Part shown: positions 16,476 to 24,929 of the stretch, one piece after another | How the letters are laid out: each line of letters starts with the position of its first letter | How positions within the stretch are numbered: position 1 is the stretch's first letter | Assembly: GCF_013415905.1 (NCBI RefSeq) | Contig: NZ_CP058909.1 | Span: 3,782,001 to 3,846,000 of the forward strand | DNA from: Halosimplex pelagicum | GTDB lineage: Archaea > Halobacteriota > Halobacteria > Halobacteriales > Haloarculaceae | Reading direction: 5' to 3' | DNA: 64,000 nucleotides | Program-made: the position numbers and the translations under genes | The notes under the pieces: model-generated | Told to the model about the DNA's origin: nothing | Database searches by the model: none | What the model saw: only the letters and a program-made list of their open reading frames with translations

Positions 16476-17570
16476 ATGTACGATACGCTCCTCCAGGTGC
16501 CGGTCGTCGGCATGGAGTGGGAGCAGTTCCTCCTGCTTTTGATCACCGCCCTCGCCGGCGGCGCCTTCGGCGCGGCGCTCGGCGCGCTCCCGGCGTTCAT
16601 CTTCACCGGCTTCGTCGTCTTCCTCGGCGAGGGGCTCGCGATCCTCGAACGCTCGGTCGGCGGGGCGGTCCCGGCGGTCGGGCCGGGCGAACTCGCGACC
16701 GGTGTGACCGGCGTCATCGGCTTCGGTGCCGTCACCGGCCCGCACATCGCCTTCGCGGGCGGCGTCGCCGCCTCCGCCTACGCCGGCAAGAAGTACCCCG
16801 AGATGGAGCCGGAAGGGTGGGACTACCACTTCGGGAAGAACATCCTCTACGCGTTCGGGACCAAGCCGGACATCCTCGCGGTCGGCGCCGTCTTCGGGCT
16901 CGTCGGCGCGCTCATCAACCAGTTCTCGGCGGCGCTGCTTGCCGTCGGGAACACGCCCGTGACCGACACCATCGCGCTGACCGTCGTCGCCAGCGCCTTC
17001 CTCGCCCGTATCGTCTTCGGCTACCCGATCGTCGGACGCTCGTCCGGCGGGAGTCTGCTCGACATGTCCCCCTTCGAGCGCGAGGAGCCCCGCGTCGCCA
17101 CCGACGGCGGGGAGGTCCCCGAGGAACACGCCGGTCGGCTGGCCACCGAGCCGTGGCTCCCCCACCAGTACAAGTGGTCGGGCGTCACCGCCATCGGCCT
17201 CGTCGGCGGGATCCTCGGCGGCTACATCTGGATCCAGACCGGCAGTATCTTCATGGGCTACGCCATCTCGGCGATGAGCCTGCTGTTCCTGAACCTCGGC
17301 GTCGAGAAGATCCCCGTGACCCACCACATCACGCTCGTCGGCGCCGTCGGCGCGGTCGTCGTCGCCCCCGTCGCCGGCAGCGTCGTCGCGCTGCTGGCCG
17401 CCGGCGTCTTCGGCGCCGTCAGCGGCCTGCTCGGCGAGGTCACCCAGCGGATCTTCTACGCGCACTCGGGCACCCACGTCGACCCGCCCGCGATGGCCAT
17501 CGCCCTCGCGATGCTCGCCGTCGGCGTCCTCGCGATCCTCGGCGTGTTACCGAACGCGGGGTACCTCTGA
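16476..17570 (+). CDS. Polytopic membrane protein of the glycerol locus (proposed glycerol facilitator, GlpX-type in haloarchaea)
   Basis: 364-residue integral membrane protein with about eight hydrophobic segments (for example around residues 15-55, 65-90, 130-165 and 200-360), rich in Gly and Ala, with no soluble enzyme domain. It starts three bases after glpK, so it is co-transcribed and its role is tied to glycerol. In other haloarchaea the gene after glpK encodes a similar membrane protein that has been suggested to act in glycerol uptake; I recall it being called GlpX there, a name that clashes with bacterial fructose-bisphosphatase GlpX. It does not show the NPA boxes of aquaporin-type GlpF, so it is not a conventional facilitator. 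Function inferred from position. Confidence 0.75.
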   Translation: MYDTLLQVPVVGMEWEQFLLLLITALAGGAFGAALGALPAFIFTGFVVFLGEGLAILERSVGGAVPAVGPGELATGVTGVIGFGAVTGPHIAFAGGVAASAYAGKKYPEMEPEGWDYHFGKNILYAFGTKPDILAVGAVFGLVGALINQFSAALLAVGNTPVTDTIALTVVASAFLARIVFGYPIVGRSSGGSLLDMSPFEREEPRVATDGGEVPEEHAGRLATEPWLPHQYKWSGVTAIGLVGGILGGYIWIQTGSIFMGYAISAMSLLFLNLGVEKIPVTHHITLVGAVGAVVVAPVAGSVVALLAAGVFGAVSGLLGEVTQRIFYAHSGTHVDPPAMAIALAMLAVGVLAILGVLPNAGYL

Positions 17571-17630
17571 GCCCGCCGCCCGACACCGCGGCTCCCGGCG
17601 CGGCCCCGCGCCGGTCCGACCCATCACGAT

Positions 17631-17640
17631 TCATTTATAT
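17631..17640 (+). promoter_or_regulatory. TATA element of the Orc1/Cdc6-like gene
   Basis: TCATTTATAT, about 45-53 bases before the ATG at 17684. The gap from the preceding gene is only 113 bases and shows no origin-type repeats. Confidence 0.45.
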
Positions 17641-17683
17641 AGCGAGACGGAACTGATTCACAACCGACCCCCCCGGAGCTCAC

Positions 17684-18859
17684 ATGGACATCGACGCGCG
17701 CATCAAACGACGACAGCGCCGGACCGACGGCCGCCGCCTCGTCGAGGACTACGAGTCGCTCTCGCCGGTCGCCCACGTCGACGAGCCCTCGGACCGCGGC
17801 CCGACGCTCGAACGCCTGCTCGACCACCTCGACCCCGTCTTCGACGGGCAACTCCCGGGCAACGCCTACGTCTCCGGCCCGGCCGGCGCCGGGAAGTCGG
17901 CCGTCGTGACCGCCCTGTTCTCCCACCTCGACCGGCTGTCGACCGAGACCCGGTCTATCATCCACACGAGCACGCGCCCGGCGACGCCCACCTCACCCGC
18001 GTTCGCCTACGTCGACCTGCGCGAGACGACCAGCGAGTTCGCCTTCTACCACGCGGTCCTCGACGCGCTGGTCGAGGAGTCGGTCCCCGACCACGGCATC
18101 TCCACCGCCGAGCTGCGCGAGCGGCTCCACGCGCTCCTCGGTGACTCCGGTACCGGCGTCGTCGTCGTCGTCGACCACGTCGGCGAGCCCGAGGGCACCG
18201 ACGACGAGGAACTGGTCGAGCTGTTCGCCGGCCTCCCGAGCAACGTCAGCTGGATCGCCGTCGGCCGCCGCGACCCCGAGGACGTGCCGTTGACCGAGTA
18301 CACCGCGACCGAGATCGGCGTCGACCGCTACCGCCGGGAGACGCTCGTCGACCTGTTGATGACCCGCGCCTCGCTCGGGCTGGCCCGCCAGGGGCTCGAC
18401 CACGAACTCGCCCGACAGATCGCCGAGTGGGCCGAGGGCAACGCCCACGACGCGATGGCCGCGCTGTTCGTCGCCGCCGTCCGCGCCACCGAGGACGGAC
18501 GGGCGCGGCTCACCGAGGGCGACGTGACCGCCGCGGTCGAGGAGGTCCCCCGCGAGTCCGTCTCGCTGGGCCGCGTGCTCGCGCTCCCGGCGAACAAACA
18601 GCTCGTCCTCCGGGAACTGGTCGATCTGGACCCCGGCGAGCGGGCCTCCGTCACCGCGACGACCGAGGCGATCGGCGCCGTCCCGGCCGTGGACCTCTCA
18701 CCGGGGACCGTCAAGCGCTACCTCTACGAGATGGCCGAGGTCGGCGTCGTCGAGCGCGTCCAGTCGGAGGTCACCAACGAACAGGGCCGGCCGCCGAGCC
18801 GCGTCGAACTCCGCTTCTCGCCGACGGCGTTCCGCCGACTGTACGACCTGCGTGGGTGA
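17684..18859 (+). CDS. Orc1/Cdc6-like AAA+ ATPase
   Basis: 391 residues. An AAA+ domain (residues about 40-260) with Walker A GPAGAGKSA near 65-73 and a C-terminal winged-helix region that carries LALPANKQLVLRELVDLDPGE and a final VELRFSPTAFRRLYDLRG. This is the layout of archaeal Orc1/Cdc6 initiators. The Walker B position reads VVVVVDHVGEPEG: the acidic residue normally following the Asp is replaced by His, unlike the VLDEID of functional initiators. It stands alone between the glycerol genes and a Fic gene, with no visible origin repeats, so a paralogue with altered ATPase activity or a regulatory role is as likely as a true initiator. Such paralogues are frequent in haloarchaea. Confidence 0.78.
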   Translation: MDIDARIKRRQRRTDGRRLVEDYESLSPVAHVDEPSDRGPTLERLLDHLDPVFDGQLPGNAYVSGPAGAGKSAVVTALFSHLDRLSTETRSIIHTSTRPATPTSPAFAYVDLRETTSEFAFYHAVLDALVEESVPDHGISTAELRERLHALLGDSGTGVVVVVDHVGEPEGTDDEELVELFAGLPSNVSWIAVGRRDPEDVPLTEYTATEIGVDRYRRETLVDLLMTRASLGLARQGLDHELARQIAEWAEGNAHDAMAALFVAAVRATEDGRARLTEGDVTAAVEEVPRESVSLGRVLALPANKQLVLRELVDLDPGERASVTATTEAIGAVPAVDLSPGTVKRYLYEMAEVGVVERVQSEVTNEQGRPPSRVELRFSPTAFRRLYDLRG

Positions 18860-19030
18860 TACCGGCCCGAGCGACCGAGTGTGGGACGAGAGTTTACCAC
18901 CGTTTCCGGGCATCGAACCTCCGGTTCGCTCAGTGACGAGACGGGTCGCCGTCTCGAGCCACTGCGGTCGTTCACGGGGCTCACAGAGTTCGAGCGGCAC
19001 ACGACACTATCCGGCACGCCGCCACCGTGG

Positions 19031-20206
19031 TCAGTAGGTCCGCGGTGGCTGCTCGAGGATCTCGAAAATTTCGCGGGCACGATACTCCTTGTTCCGTCCC
19101 TTCCCGGTCACTTCCTCGAGGACTCCTTCGTCGACGAGGTCGTTGATCGCTCGCGACGCCGTCGGTTGCTCGACGTCGAAGAGCCGTTGCACTGTCTTGC
19201 TCGTGACGTAGGGCTGTTCGAAGAGCTTCACTGCGAGCTGGTTCTTCGTGTACGACTTTCCCCCGTACTCGGCGTCGTACTGACGCCTGAGGTGGGCTAG
19301 CGAGAGTGTTCGGTCGACGGACTCGTGGGCCTGCCGAGCGACGCCCTCGATAAAGAACGAGAGCCACGCTTCCCAATCGCCATCGTATCGAACGGCCGCC
19401 AACCGGTCGACGTACGTCGGCTTGTTTCGGTTGAAGTACTCACTGAGGTAGAGATTCGGGCGTTCGAGAAAGCCAGCGTCGTACAACTGGAGCGTGATGA
19501 GGAGTCGGCCGAGACGACCGTTCCCGTCGCCGTACGGGTGGATAGTCTCGAATTGGTAATGGAACAGCGCGACGTCTACGAGCGGGTGGTAGCTCCCGCC
19601 AGTTCTGTAGTAGGTGAACAGCGCATCCATCAGGCCGTCGACCTGGCCTGGAATGGGTGGGAGGAAGTCACCGATATGGTTCGGTTTCGTCTTGTACGCG
19701 CCGAGCGTATCGGTATCGACGCGGTCGTCCGGAACGCCCGTGAGAAGCGTCTCGTGGAACTCGTGGAGCCGTTCGACGGTCAGGCCTTCGCCTCGGTCGA
19801 GAGCCTCGATACCATCCTCGATAGCGTCTTCGTAGTTGAGGACTTCCTGCGTGTCCTTCCGTTGGCCTGTGGTGGATTCGACGCTGATCTCGTCTTCGCC
19901 GGCGTCAAACGAGCGCGTTTCGAGGCTGTAGAGCGCGTCGTAGTCGACGTCAGCGCCTTCGATTTCGGCGGATTCCATGGCTTCCTTCCGGAGGAGCGAC
20001 GTGTAGAGCACTGGCGGGAAATCGAGTTCGAGACTCACGCCACTGAGTTTCCCGAGCCAGAACGTCGCGTCTGCGAGCGTTTCGTAGAAGTCGTTCCCGA
20101 GAGCGAGATCTCGGGATGGCGGCAGCGGATCGGGCTTGTAGTACGACCGCCGGCCGTACGAGATGAGTTCGCCTGGGGCGTCAGCATCGAGTTCCGGCTG
20201 TTGCAT
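19031..20206 (-). CDS. Fic-domain protein (predicted AMP-transferase) with C-terminal winged helix
   Basis: 391 residues. The N-terminal region includes a class II-type inhibitory motif S79-A-E-I-E83-G84, whose Glu normally blocks ATP in the active site. The Fic core has the full catalytic motif HPYGDGNGRLGR at 223-234 (His223 base, Asp228 for metal, Arg234 for phosphates). The last 70 residues are a winged-helix segment (TSKTVQRLFDVEQPTASRAINDLVDEGVLEE). Fic enzymes modify a target protein with AMP or another nucleotide. GC is visibly lower than in neighbours and it sits alone, suggesting transfer; no adjacent antitoxin gene is seen, as expected for self-inhibited class II proteins. Target unknown. 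Confidence 0.9.
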   Translation of the reverse strand: MQQPELDADAPGELISYGRRSYYKPDPLPPSRDLALGNDFYETLADATFWLGKLSGVSLELDFPPVLYTSLLRKEAMESAEIEGADVDYDALYSLETRSFDAGEDEISVESTTGQRKDTQEVLNYEDAIEDGIEALDRGEGLTVERLHEFHETLLTGVPDDRVDTDTLGAYKTKPNHIGDFLPPIPGQVDGLMDALFTYYRTGGSYHPLVDVALFHYQFETIHPYGDGNGRLGRLLITLQLYDAGFLERPNLYLSEYFNRNKPTYVDRLAAVRYDGDWEAWLSFFIEGVARQAHESVDRTLSLAHLRRQYDAEYGGKSYTKNQLAVKLFEQPYVTSKTVQRLFDVEQPTASRAINDLVDEGVLEEVTGKGRNKEYRAREIFEILEQPPRTY

Positions 20207-20414
20207 ACATACTCAACCAGTGGGGCCCCTCGATAAATTAATCTGTCGTCGCCAAATGAATAGATAGGTGTTGAGATCGACTATGGATGCATTCATTTTC
20301 TATATAAGAATTTTAAAAGGTCGTACGGTGTTGGTAGATACAATTCTCAGAGATAGCCGGATAATTGGTCACGCTGATCGCTCCATTTAGCTGCTGCAGG
20401 TATCACGCCAGCAT

Positions 20415-20555
20415 CCGCGAGCGAAGCGAGCGGTTCACCGGACGCGAGGGAGCGAAGCGACCGAGTCGTCCGGCCTTTTTCCCCAAGTTTTTCCGGCGGA
20501 GGATTCCCGCAGGCGCGCGAAGCGCGCCGAGGAACTCTCCGCTGGAAAAAGTGGG
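20415..20555 (-). repeat. Structured 3' repeat element, copy 3 (downstream of the ROK kinase)
   Basis: About 140 bases made of three stem-loops around an A/T core. Reading from the ROK gene on the minus strand: an outer stem of about 13 bp with an inner GGCGCGC/GCGCGCC hairpin, then the core GAAAAACTTGGGGAAAAAGG, then a CCGGACG/CGTCCGG hairpin, then a short CCGCTCG/CGAGCGG hairpin. It starts about 95 bases after the ROK stop. Two more copies lie at 37.1 and 37.4 kb with the same layout but different, compensating stem sequences. Probable terminator or 3' processing element. Confidence 0.75.
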
Positions 20556-20649
20556 GCACGACGTACCGAGCGGGCAATTCACCACGGTCCTGCCGGAAAC
20601 CGACGCTTCGTGAGGTCTTCTCGACGCCCTCACCCGAACAGAAGTAGCG

Positions 20650-21624
20650 CTACCGAACCCGCGAGCGGTCGCCGGTGCCGCCGGTCATGGCGCTGGCGAG
20701 GGCGCCCTTGACGACCACGTCGTCGCCCAGCGTGGTCAGCTGCACGTCGGGGACGTTCCCGAAGACCACGTCGTCGAGTCGCTCGCGGAGCGGGTCGAGG
20801 ACCCGGTCGGGGTTGTTGAGGGTGACGGCGCCGCCGACGTAGATGACCAGTGGGGCGTAGGAGTCGGTCATGTTCGCGACGGCGATGACGTTCCACCGGG
20901 ACATCTGGTCGAGGACGTGCTCGGCGAACTCGTCGCCCTCCTCGGCGTGAGCGAACACGTCCGCCGAGGAGAAGTCGGCGCTCTCCATCGGCATCGACGT
21001 GTCGACGGGGTCCTCGTCGTGGAGGCGCTGGGCGTAGCGGAAGATGTTGTTGCCCGAGCAGTAGGCCTCCCAGTGGCCGTCGACGCCGCAGCCGCAGGTC
21101 ATGAAGCCGTTGGGGTCGACCGTCATGTGGCCGACTTCGCCGGCGTTGCCGTCCCAGCCGCCGATGACGTTCCCGTCGACGCAGACGCCGGCGCCGATAC
21201 CGCTGGAGATGGTGAGATAGATCATGTCGTCGGGGTTGCGGTCGGAGTAGAAGCGCTCGCCGATGACGCCGGCGGTAGTGTCGTTGTGCAGGTAGATCTC
21301 GTCGCTGTCGACGAGTTCGCCGACGGGACCGGTCAGCGGGATGCGGTCGATCGTGTCGGGGAGGTTCGCGGGGTTGTCGATCGCCCCCTCAGCGAGGTCG
21401 AGCGGGCCGATAGAGCCGATGCCGACCGCGGCGATCCGCGTCGGGTCGACGTCCGCCTCGTCGGCGGCGCCGCGGAGCGCGTCGAGGACCGCCTCCGTGA
21501 CCGTGATGCCGTTCGGTCCCTGCGGCGTCCCCGTGCGTCGCGACGCGACGACCCGCCCCGTCTCGTCCCCCACGACGGCGCGGATGTTCGTCGCGCCGAG
21601 GTCGACCCCTGCGTAGGTGGCCAT
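20650..21624 (-). CDS. ROK-family sugar kinase (glucokinase-like)
   Basis: 324 residues. ATP-binding N-terminus GVDLGATNIRA (residues 6-16), catalytic Asp in YLHNDTTAGVIGE near 110, the glycine-rich ISSGIGAGVCVDGNVIGGWDGNAGEVGHM and a metal-binding segment GFMTCGCGVDGHWEAYCSG. In the standard ROK motif the zinc site ends CGCGxxGCxE; here the third-position Cys is His, which could still bind zinc. The kinase would phosphorylate glucose or a related hexose in the cytoplasm. It lies 171 bases downstream of pyruvate kinase and after the KDG kinase on the same strand, forming a sugar-degradation group. An AT-rich box (reverse complement of CTACTTAAC near 21650) is a likely promoter. Confidence 0.87.
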   Translation of the reverse strand: MATYAGVDLGATNIRAVVGDETGRVVASRRTGTPQGPNGITVTEAVLDALRGAADEADVDPTRIAAVGIGSIGPLDLAEGAIDNPANLPDTIDRIPLTGPVGELVDSDEIYLHNDTTAGVIGERFYSDRNPDDMIYLTISSGIGAGVCVDGNVIGGWDGNAGEVGHMTVDPNGFMTCGCGVDGHWEAYCSGNNIFRYAQRLHDEDPVDTSMPMESADFSSADVFAHAEEGDEFAEHVLDQMSRWNVIAVANMTDSYAPLVIYVGGAVTLNNPDRVLDPLRERLDDVVFGNVPDVQLTTLGDDVVVKGALASAMTGGTGDRSRVR

Positions 21625-21727
21625 GGTACTCGATCGGTGTACCCTCCGCTACTTAACTGCACATATTCACCCGCCACCGAGTTCCTTCTTGGTCGGCGGC
21701 CCGAAAGCGCGAGCGCGCGACAACACT

Positions 21728-21780
21728 GTCGTCGACGGGTTCTGGACGGTCGTCGACGGGCTCTGGGCGGTCGTCGACGA
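21728..21780. repeat. Short 21-bp tandem repeat
   Basis: Two and a half copies of a 21-base unit beginning GTCGTCGACGGG, at 21728-21748, 21749-21769 and a partial third. It lies in the 170-base gap between pyruvate kinase and the ROK gene. No function visible. Confidence 0.7.
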
Positions 21781-21794
21781 CGGCCGCTACCCCT

Positions 21795-23567
21795 CTACAG
21801 TTCCCGTTCGGCCGCGCGCTCGCGCGCACGACTCTGTATCGCTTCGTCGTAGACAATGCCGCGCTCGGCGTCCAGCGTCACGACGGTCCCCGACTCGACC
21901 TCGCGGGACAGCGACGCGTTGGAGATCATCGGCACGTCGAGCTCCCGGGCGACGATCGCCGCGTAGCTGGTCATGCCGCCGTGGCGGTCGACCACCCCGC
22001 CGAGCTTCTCGACGTCGCCGGTGAACTCCCCGTCGAAGTCCTCCGGGACCGCCAGGATCCCGCCCTCGGGAACCTCCGAGAGGTCGCCGTCCTCCGTCCA
22101 GTGCAACTCGCCCGAGACCAGCCCCTCCACGACCGATCGACCGGAGGCGATGGTCTCCGAGGCGACGTGGACCTTCAGCATGTTCGCCGTGTTCACGCCC
22201 TCCAGCTCGGTCATCATCCCCGAGACGACGACGACGGTGTCGCCGCTGTCGGCCGCGCCGGTGTCCAGCGCCGACTGGACGGCGTCGTTGATGACCGCGT
22301 CGGCGCCGTCGGCGGTGTAGGGCGAGCTCTGTGGGATGATCCCCCACGAGAGCGCGAGCCGGCGGCGGATCTCCTCGCTCGGCGTCGAGGCGACGATCGG
22401 GATCGAGGGCCGGAACTTCGCGGCCTTCAGCGCCGTGTAGCCGGACTCGCTGGCCGCGACGATCGCCGCCGCGTCGATGTCCCGGGCGAGAAAGCGGGCC
22501 GAGCGGGCGAGCGCGTCGGTCTGGGTCTCGTCGGCGTTCGGCACGCGCTGCTCGCGGTTCTCCGCGTACTCCGGGGACTCCTCCACGTCGCGGACGATCC
22601 GGTTCATCGTCTCGACCACCCGGACGGGGTGGTCGCCGATGGCCGTCTCGCCCGAGAGCATCACCGCGTCGGTGCCGTCGAGGACCGCGTTGGCCACGTC
22701 CGACGCCTCCGCGCGGGTTGGCCTGCGCGCCGTCACCATCGAGTCGAGCATCTCCGTCGCGGTGATGACGGGCACGCCCTCCTCGTGGCACGTCCGGATG
22801 ATCCGCTTCTGGATCATCGGCACGTCCTCCAGCGGGCACTCCACGCCCAGATCCCCGCGGGCGACCATCACGCCGTAGGCCGCGTCGATGATCCCGTCGA
22901 GGTTCTCGACGGCGACCTCCCGTTCTATCTTCGCGATGATCGGGATGTCCGCGCCGAGTTCGTCCAGCGCGGCGCTGATCTCGTAGACGTCGTCGCCGTC
23001 GCGGACGAAACTCGCCGCGACGAAGTCGACCTCCTTCTCCGCGGCCACGCGCAGCTCCTCCCGGTCCTGGTCGGTGATGACCGGCAGCCCGAGCTCCACG
23101 CCGGGGACGTTGACCCCCTTGCGCGCCCCCAGGTCGCCGCCGTTCTCGACCGTCGCGGTCACGACCCCGTCGTCGACCGACTCGACGGTCGTCTCGATGC
23201 GTCCGTCGTCCAGCAGGACCACGTCCCCCGGTTCGACGGCGGAGATGTCGTGGGAGACGCCGATCTCCGCCGGCGTCGCCTCGTCGCCCTCGACGAACCT
23301 GACCGTCGACCCACCTTCGAGCGTGATCTCCTCGCGGATCGGCGCCGTCCGGACCTCCGGGCCGGGCAGGTCGAGCATCGCCGCGACCGGGCGGTCGGTC
23401 CGGCGGTCGACCGTTCGGATACGGTCGACGAGCTCACGCCTGTGTTCGGGCGTGCCGTGGCTCGCGTTCATCCGCGCGACCGACATGCCCGCATCCGCGA
23501 GCGCCTCGATCGTCTCCTCGGACTCGCTGGCCGGCCCCAGCGTACACACTATCTTCGCACTGCGCAT
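21795..23567 (-). CDS. pyk: Pyruvate kinase with C-terminal swivelling-type domain
   Basis: 590 residues. Residues 1-470 are the pyruvate kinase core: LGPASESEETIEALADAGM at the start, the active-site region PIIAKIEREVAVENLD near 210, GVMVARGDLGVE near 230 and SGETAIGDHPV near 300. It converts PEP and ADP to pyruvate and ATP, the last step of sugar breakdown. Residues about 500-590 are an extra domain related to the phosphohistidine domain of PEP-utilising enzymes, as in several Bacillus and haloarchaeal pyruvate kinases; its GGMTSYAAIVAREL carries Tyr where phosphotransfer enzymes have His, so it cannot be phosphorylated at that site. Same strand as KDG kinase and the ROK gene. Confidence 0.95.
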   Translation of the reverse strand: MRSAKIVCTLGPASESEETIEALADAGMSVARMNASHGTPEHRRELVDRIRTVDRRTDRPVAAMLDLPGPEVRTAPIREEITLEGGSTVRFVEGDEATPAEIGVSHDISAVEPGDVVLLDDGRIETTVESVDDGVVTATVENGGDLGARKGVNVPGVELGLPVITDQDREELRVAAEKEVDFVAASFVRDGDDVYEISAALDELGADIPIIAKIEREVAVENLDGIIDAAYGVMVARGDLGVECPLEDVPMIQKRIIRTCHEEGVPVITATEMLDSMVTARRPTRAEASDVANAVLDGTDAVMLSGETAIGDHPVRVVETMNRIVRDVEESPEYAENREQRVPNADETQTDALARSARFLARDIDAAAIVAASESGYTALKAAKFRPSIPIVASTPSEEIRRRLALSWGIIPQSSPYTADGADAVINDAVQSALDTGAADSGDTVVVVSGMMTELEGVNTANMLKVHVASETIASGRSVVEGLVSGELHWTEDGDLSEVPEGGILAVPEDFDGEFTGDVEKLGGVVDRHGGMTSYAAIVARELDVPMISNASLSREVESGTVVTLDAERGIVYDEAIQSRARERAAEREL

Positions 23568-23601
23568 CTCAGATCGATACCCCCAGAGGCGTCGTCGTTC
23601 G

Positions 23602-23613
23602 GTTCATGTGAAC
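23602..23613. promoter_or_regulatory. Palindrome upstream of pyruvate kinase
   Basis: GTTCATGTGAAC, a perfect 12-bp palindrome centred about 40 bases before the pyk start, just downstream of a TATA-like CCTTTATCCC (minus strand, 23628-23638). Possible operator for a sugar-responsive regulator. Confidence 0.35.
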
Positions 23614-23695
23614 GGCTTCCCGCGGCAGGGATAAAGGGTTGACTCATCCGTCGCTCGGTCGCGGCGGGGTTCGCCGCCGAGAAACGACGGCTTCC

Positions 23696-24652
23696 CTACC
23701 GCGAGATGCCGCTCTGTTCGCCCGACTCGACGACCTGTTCGACCTCGTCGGGGGTGACGAGGGCGATATCGCCGGGGATGGTCCGCTTGAGCGACGCCGT
23801 GGCGGCGCCGTACTCCAGGGCGTCGGGGACCGACTCGCCGTCGAGCCAGGAGGCGAGGAAGCCGCCGACGAAGGCGTCGCCGGTGCCGACGGTGTCGTAC
23901 TCCTCGGCCTCGAAGACGCCCTGTTCGAACGCCTCGCCCTCGTGCAGCGCCAGCGACCCCTCGCCGCCGCGGGTGACGAGCGTCAGGTCGAAGTCGAACT
24001 CGTCGGCGAGGTCGCGGGCGATGGCCTCGGCGTCGCCCTCGCGGTCGAGGACGGCTCGGGCGTCGCGGACGGCGACGACGAGCACGTCGATGTCCTCGAA
24101 AAGGTCCTCCAGGGTGTCGCGGGCCTCGGCGGGCGACCAGAGTTTCGAGCGGTAGTTCACGTCGAAGACGGTCGTCGTGTCGTTCTCGGCGGCGAGTTCG
24201 AGGAGGTCGGTCGTCGTCTCCAGCAGGGTCTCGGAGAGCGCGGGCGTGATACCGGAGGTGTAGAAGGCGTCGGCCTCGGCGATCCGGTCGGTGGCGAGTT
24301 CGTCGGCGGTGGCGGAGGTGACCGCGGCGTCGGCGCGGTCGTAGATGACGTCCGTCCCGCGGGGTTTGCCGGCCATCTCGACGTAGTAGGTCCCCATCCG
24401 GGCGTCGTCGTCCCAGACCACGTCGGCGTCGACGCCGTGGTTGCCCAGGGCGCTGGTCACGCGGCGACCGAGCGGGGAGTCGGGGAGTTTCGACACCCAG
24501 GCGGCGTCGAGGCCGAGCCGCTGGGCCGCGACGGCGACGTTGCTCTCCGCGCCGGCGACGTGTACGTCGAGTTCGTCCATCGCTTCGAGCCGCTGGTGGT
24601 CCGGCGGCGAGAGCCTGAGCATCGACTCGCCGACGGTTACGAGATCGGTCAT
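23696..24652 (-). CDS. kdgK: 2-keto-3-deoxygluconate kinase (PfkB family)
   Basis: 318 residues starting at the ATG at 24652 ([18 protein letters not shown]). It has the PfkB N-terminal substrate block [15 protein letters not shown] near 34-48 and the C-terminal ATP/catalytic motif [18 protein letters not shown] near 260, with catalytic Asp in GTGDAF. The [10 protein letters not shown] opening and length match bacterial-type KDG kinase, the enzyme used by haloarchaea in the semi-phosphorylative Entner-Doudoroff pathway. Gene order with pyruvate kinase and a hexokinase supports that role. The upstream TATA box at 24677-24685 sits 25-33 bases ahead of the start, indicating a leaderless mRNA and fixing the start. 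Fructokinase is the main alternative. Confidence 0.85.
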   Translation of the reverse strand: MTDLVTVGESMLRLSPPDHQRLEAMDELDVHVAGAESNVAVAAQRLGLDAAWVSKLPDSPLGRRVTSALGNHGVDADVVWDDDARMGTYYVEMAGKPRGTDVIYDRADAAVTSATADELATDRIAEADAFYTSGITPALSETLLETTTDLLELAAENDTTTVFDVNYRSKLWSPAEARDTLEDLFEDIDVLVVAVRDARAVLDREGDAEAIARDLADEFDFDLTLVTRGGEGSLALHEGEAFEQGVFEAEEYDTVGTGDAFVGGFLASWLDGESVPDALEYGAATASLKRTIPGDIALVTPDEVEQVVESGEQSGISR

Positions 24653-24676
24653 GCCCGTCGCTGGGTCGGGGCTCGG

Positions 24677-24685
24677 CTTAAATCC
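24677..24685 (-). promoter_or_regulatory. TATA element of kdgK
   Basis: Minus strand GGATTTAAG, 25-33 bases upstream of the kdgK ATG at 24652; leaderless spacing. Confidence 0.55.
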
Positions 24686-24929
24686 GCGGGGATCCGCGGC
24701 GCGCGGACGCGGTCGGCCCGGCGCGACACGGCGGCGATCCGGCCGGATACGTGCGTGATAGCCCGGAGCTGTCACGTAGTACTCCAAAGCTATATATGAT
24801 ATAGTCGGACATGGAACTCCATGGGCAACTGGGGCACAGCCGACAGGTCGAGTCAGGGCTCCGGGGCTTCCCGGGTGGCAGTGACTCGAACGCAGGGTAT
24901 CGACCGACGACCGAACGGAGAGAGGACAC

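Noticed and set aside
17571..17683. Replication origin next to the Orc1/Cdc6-like gene
   Set aside because: Gap is only 113 bases, with a promoter but no AT-rich unwinding region or inverted origin-recognition repeats.
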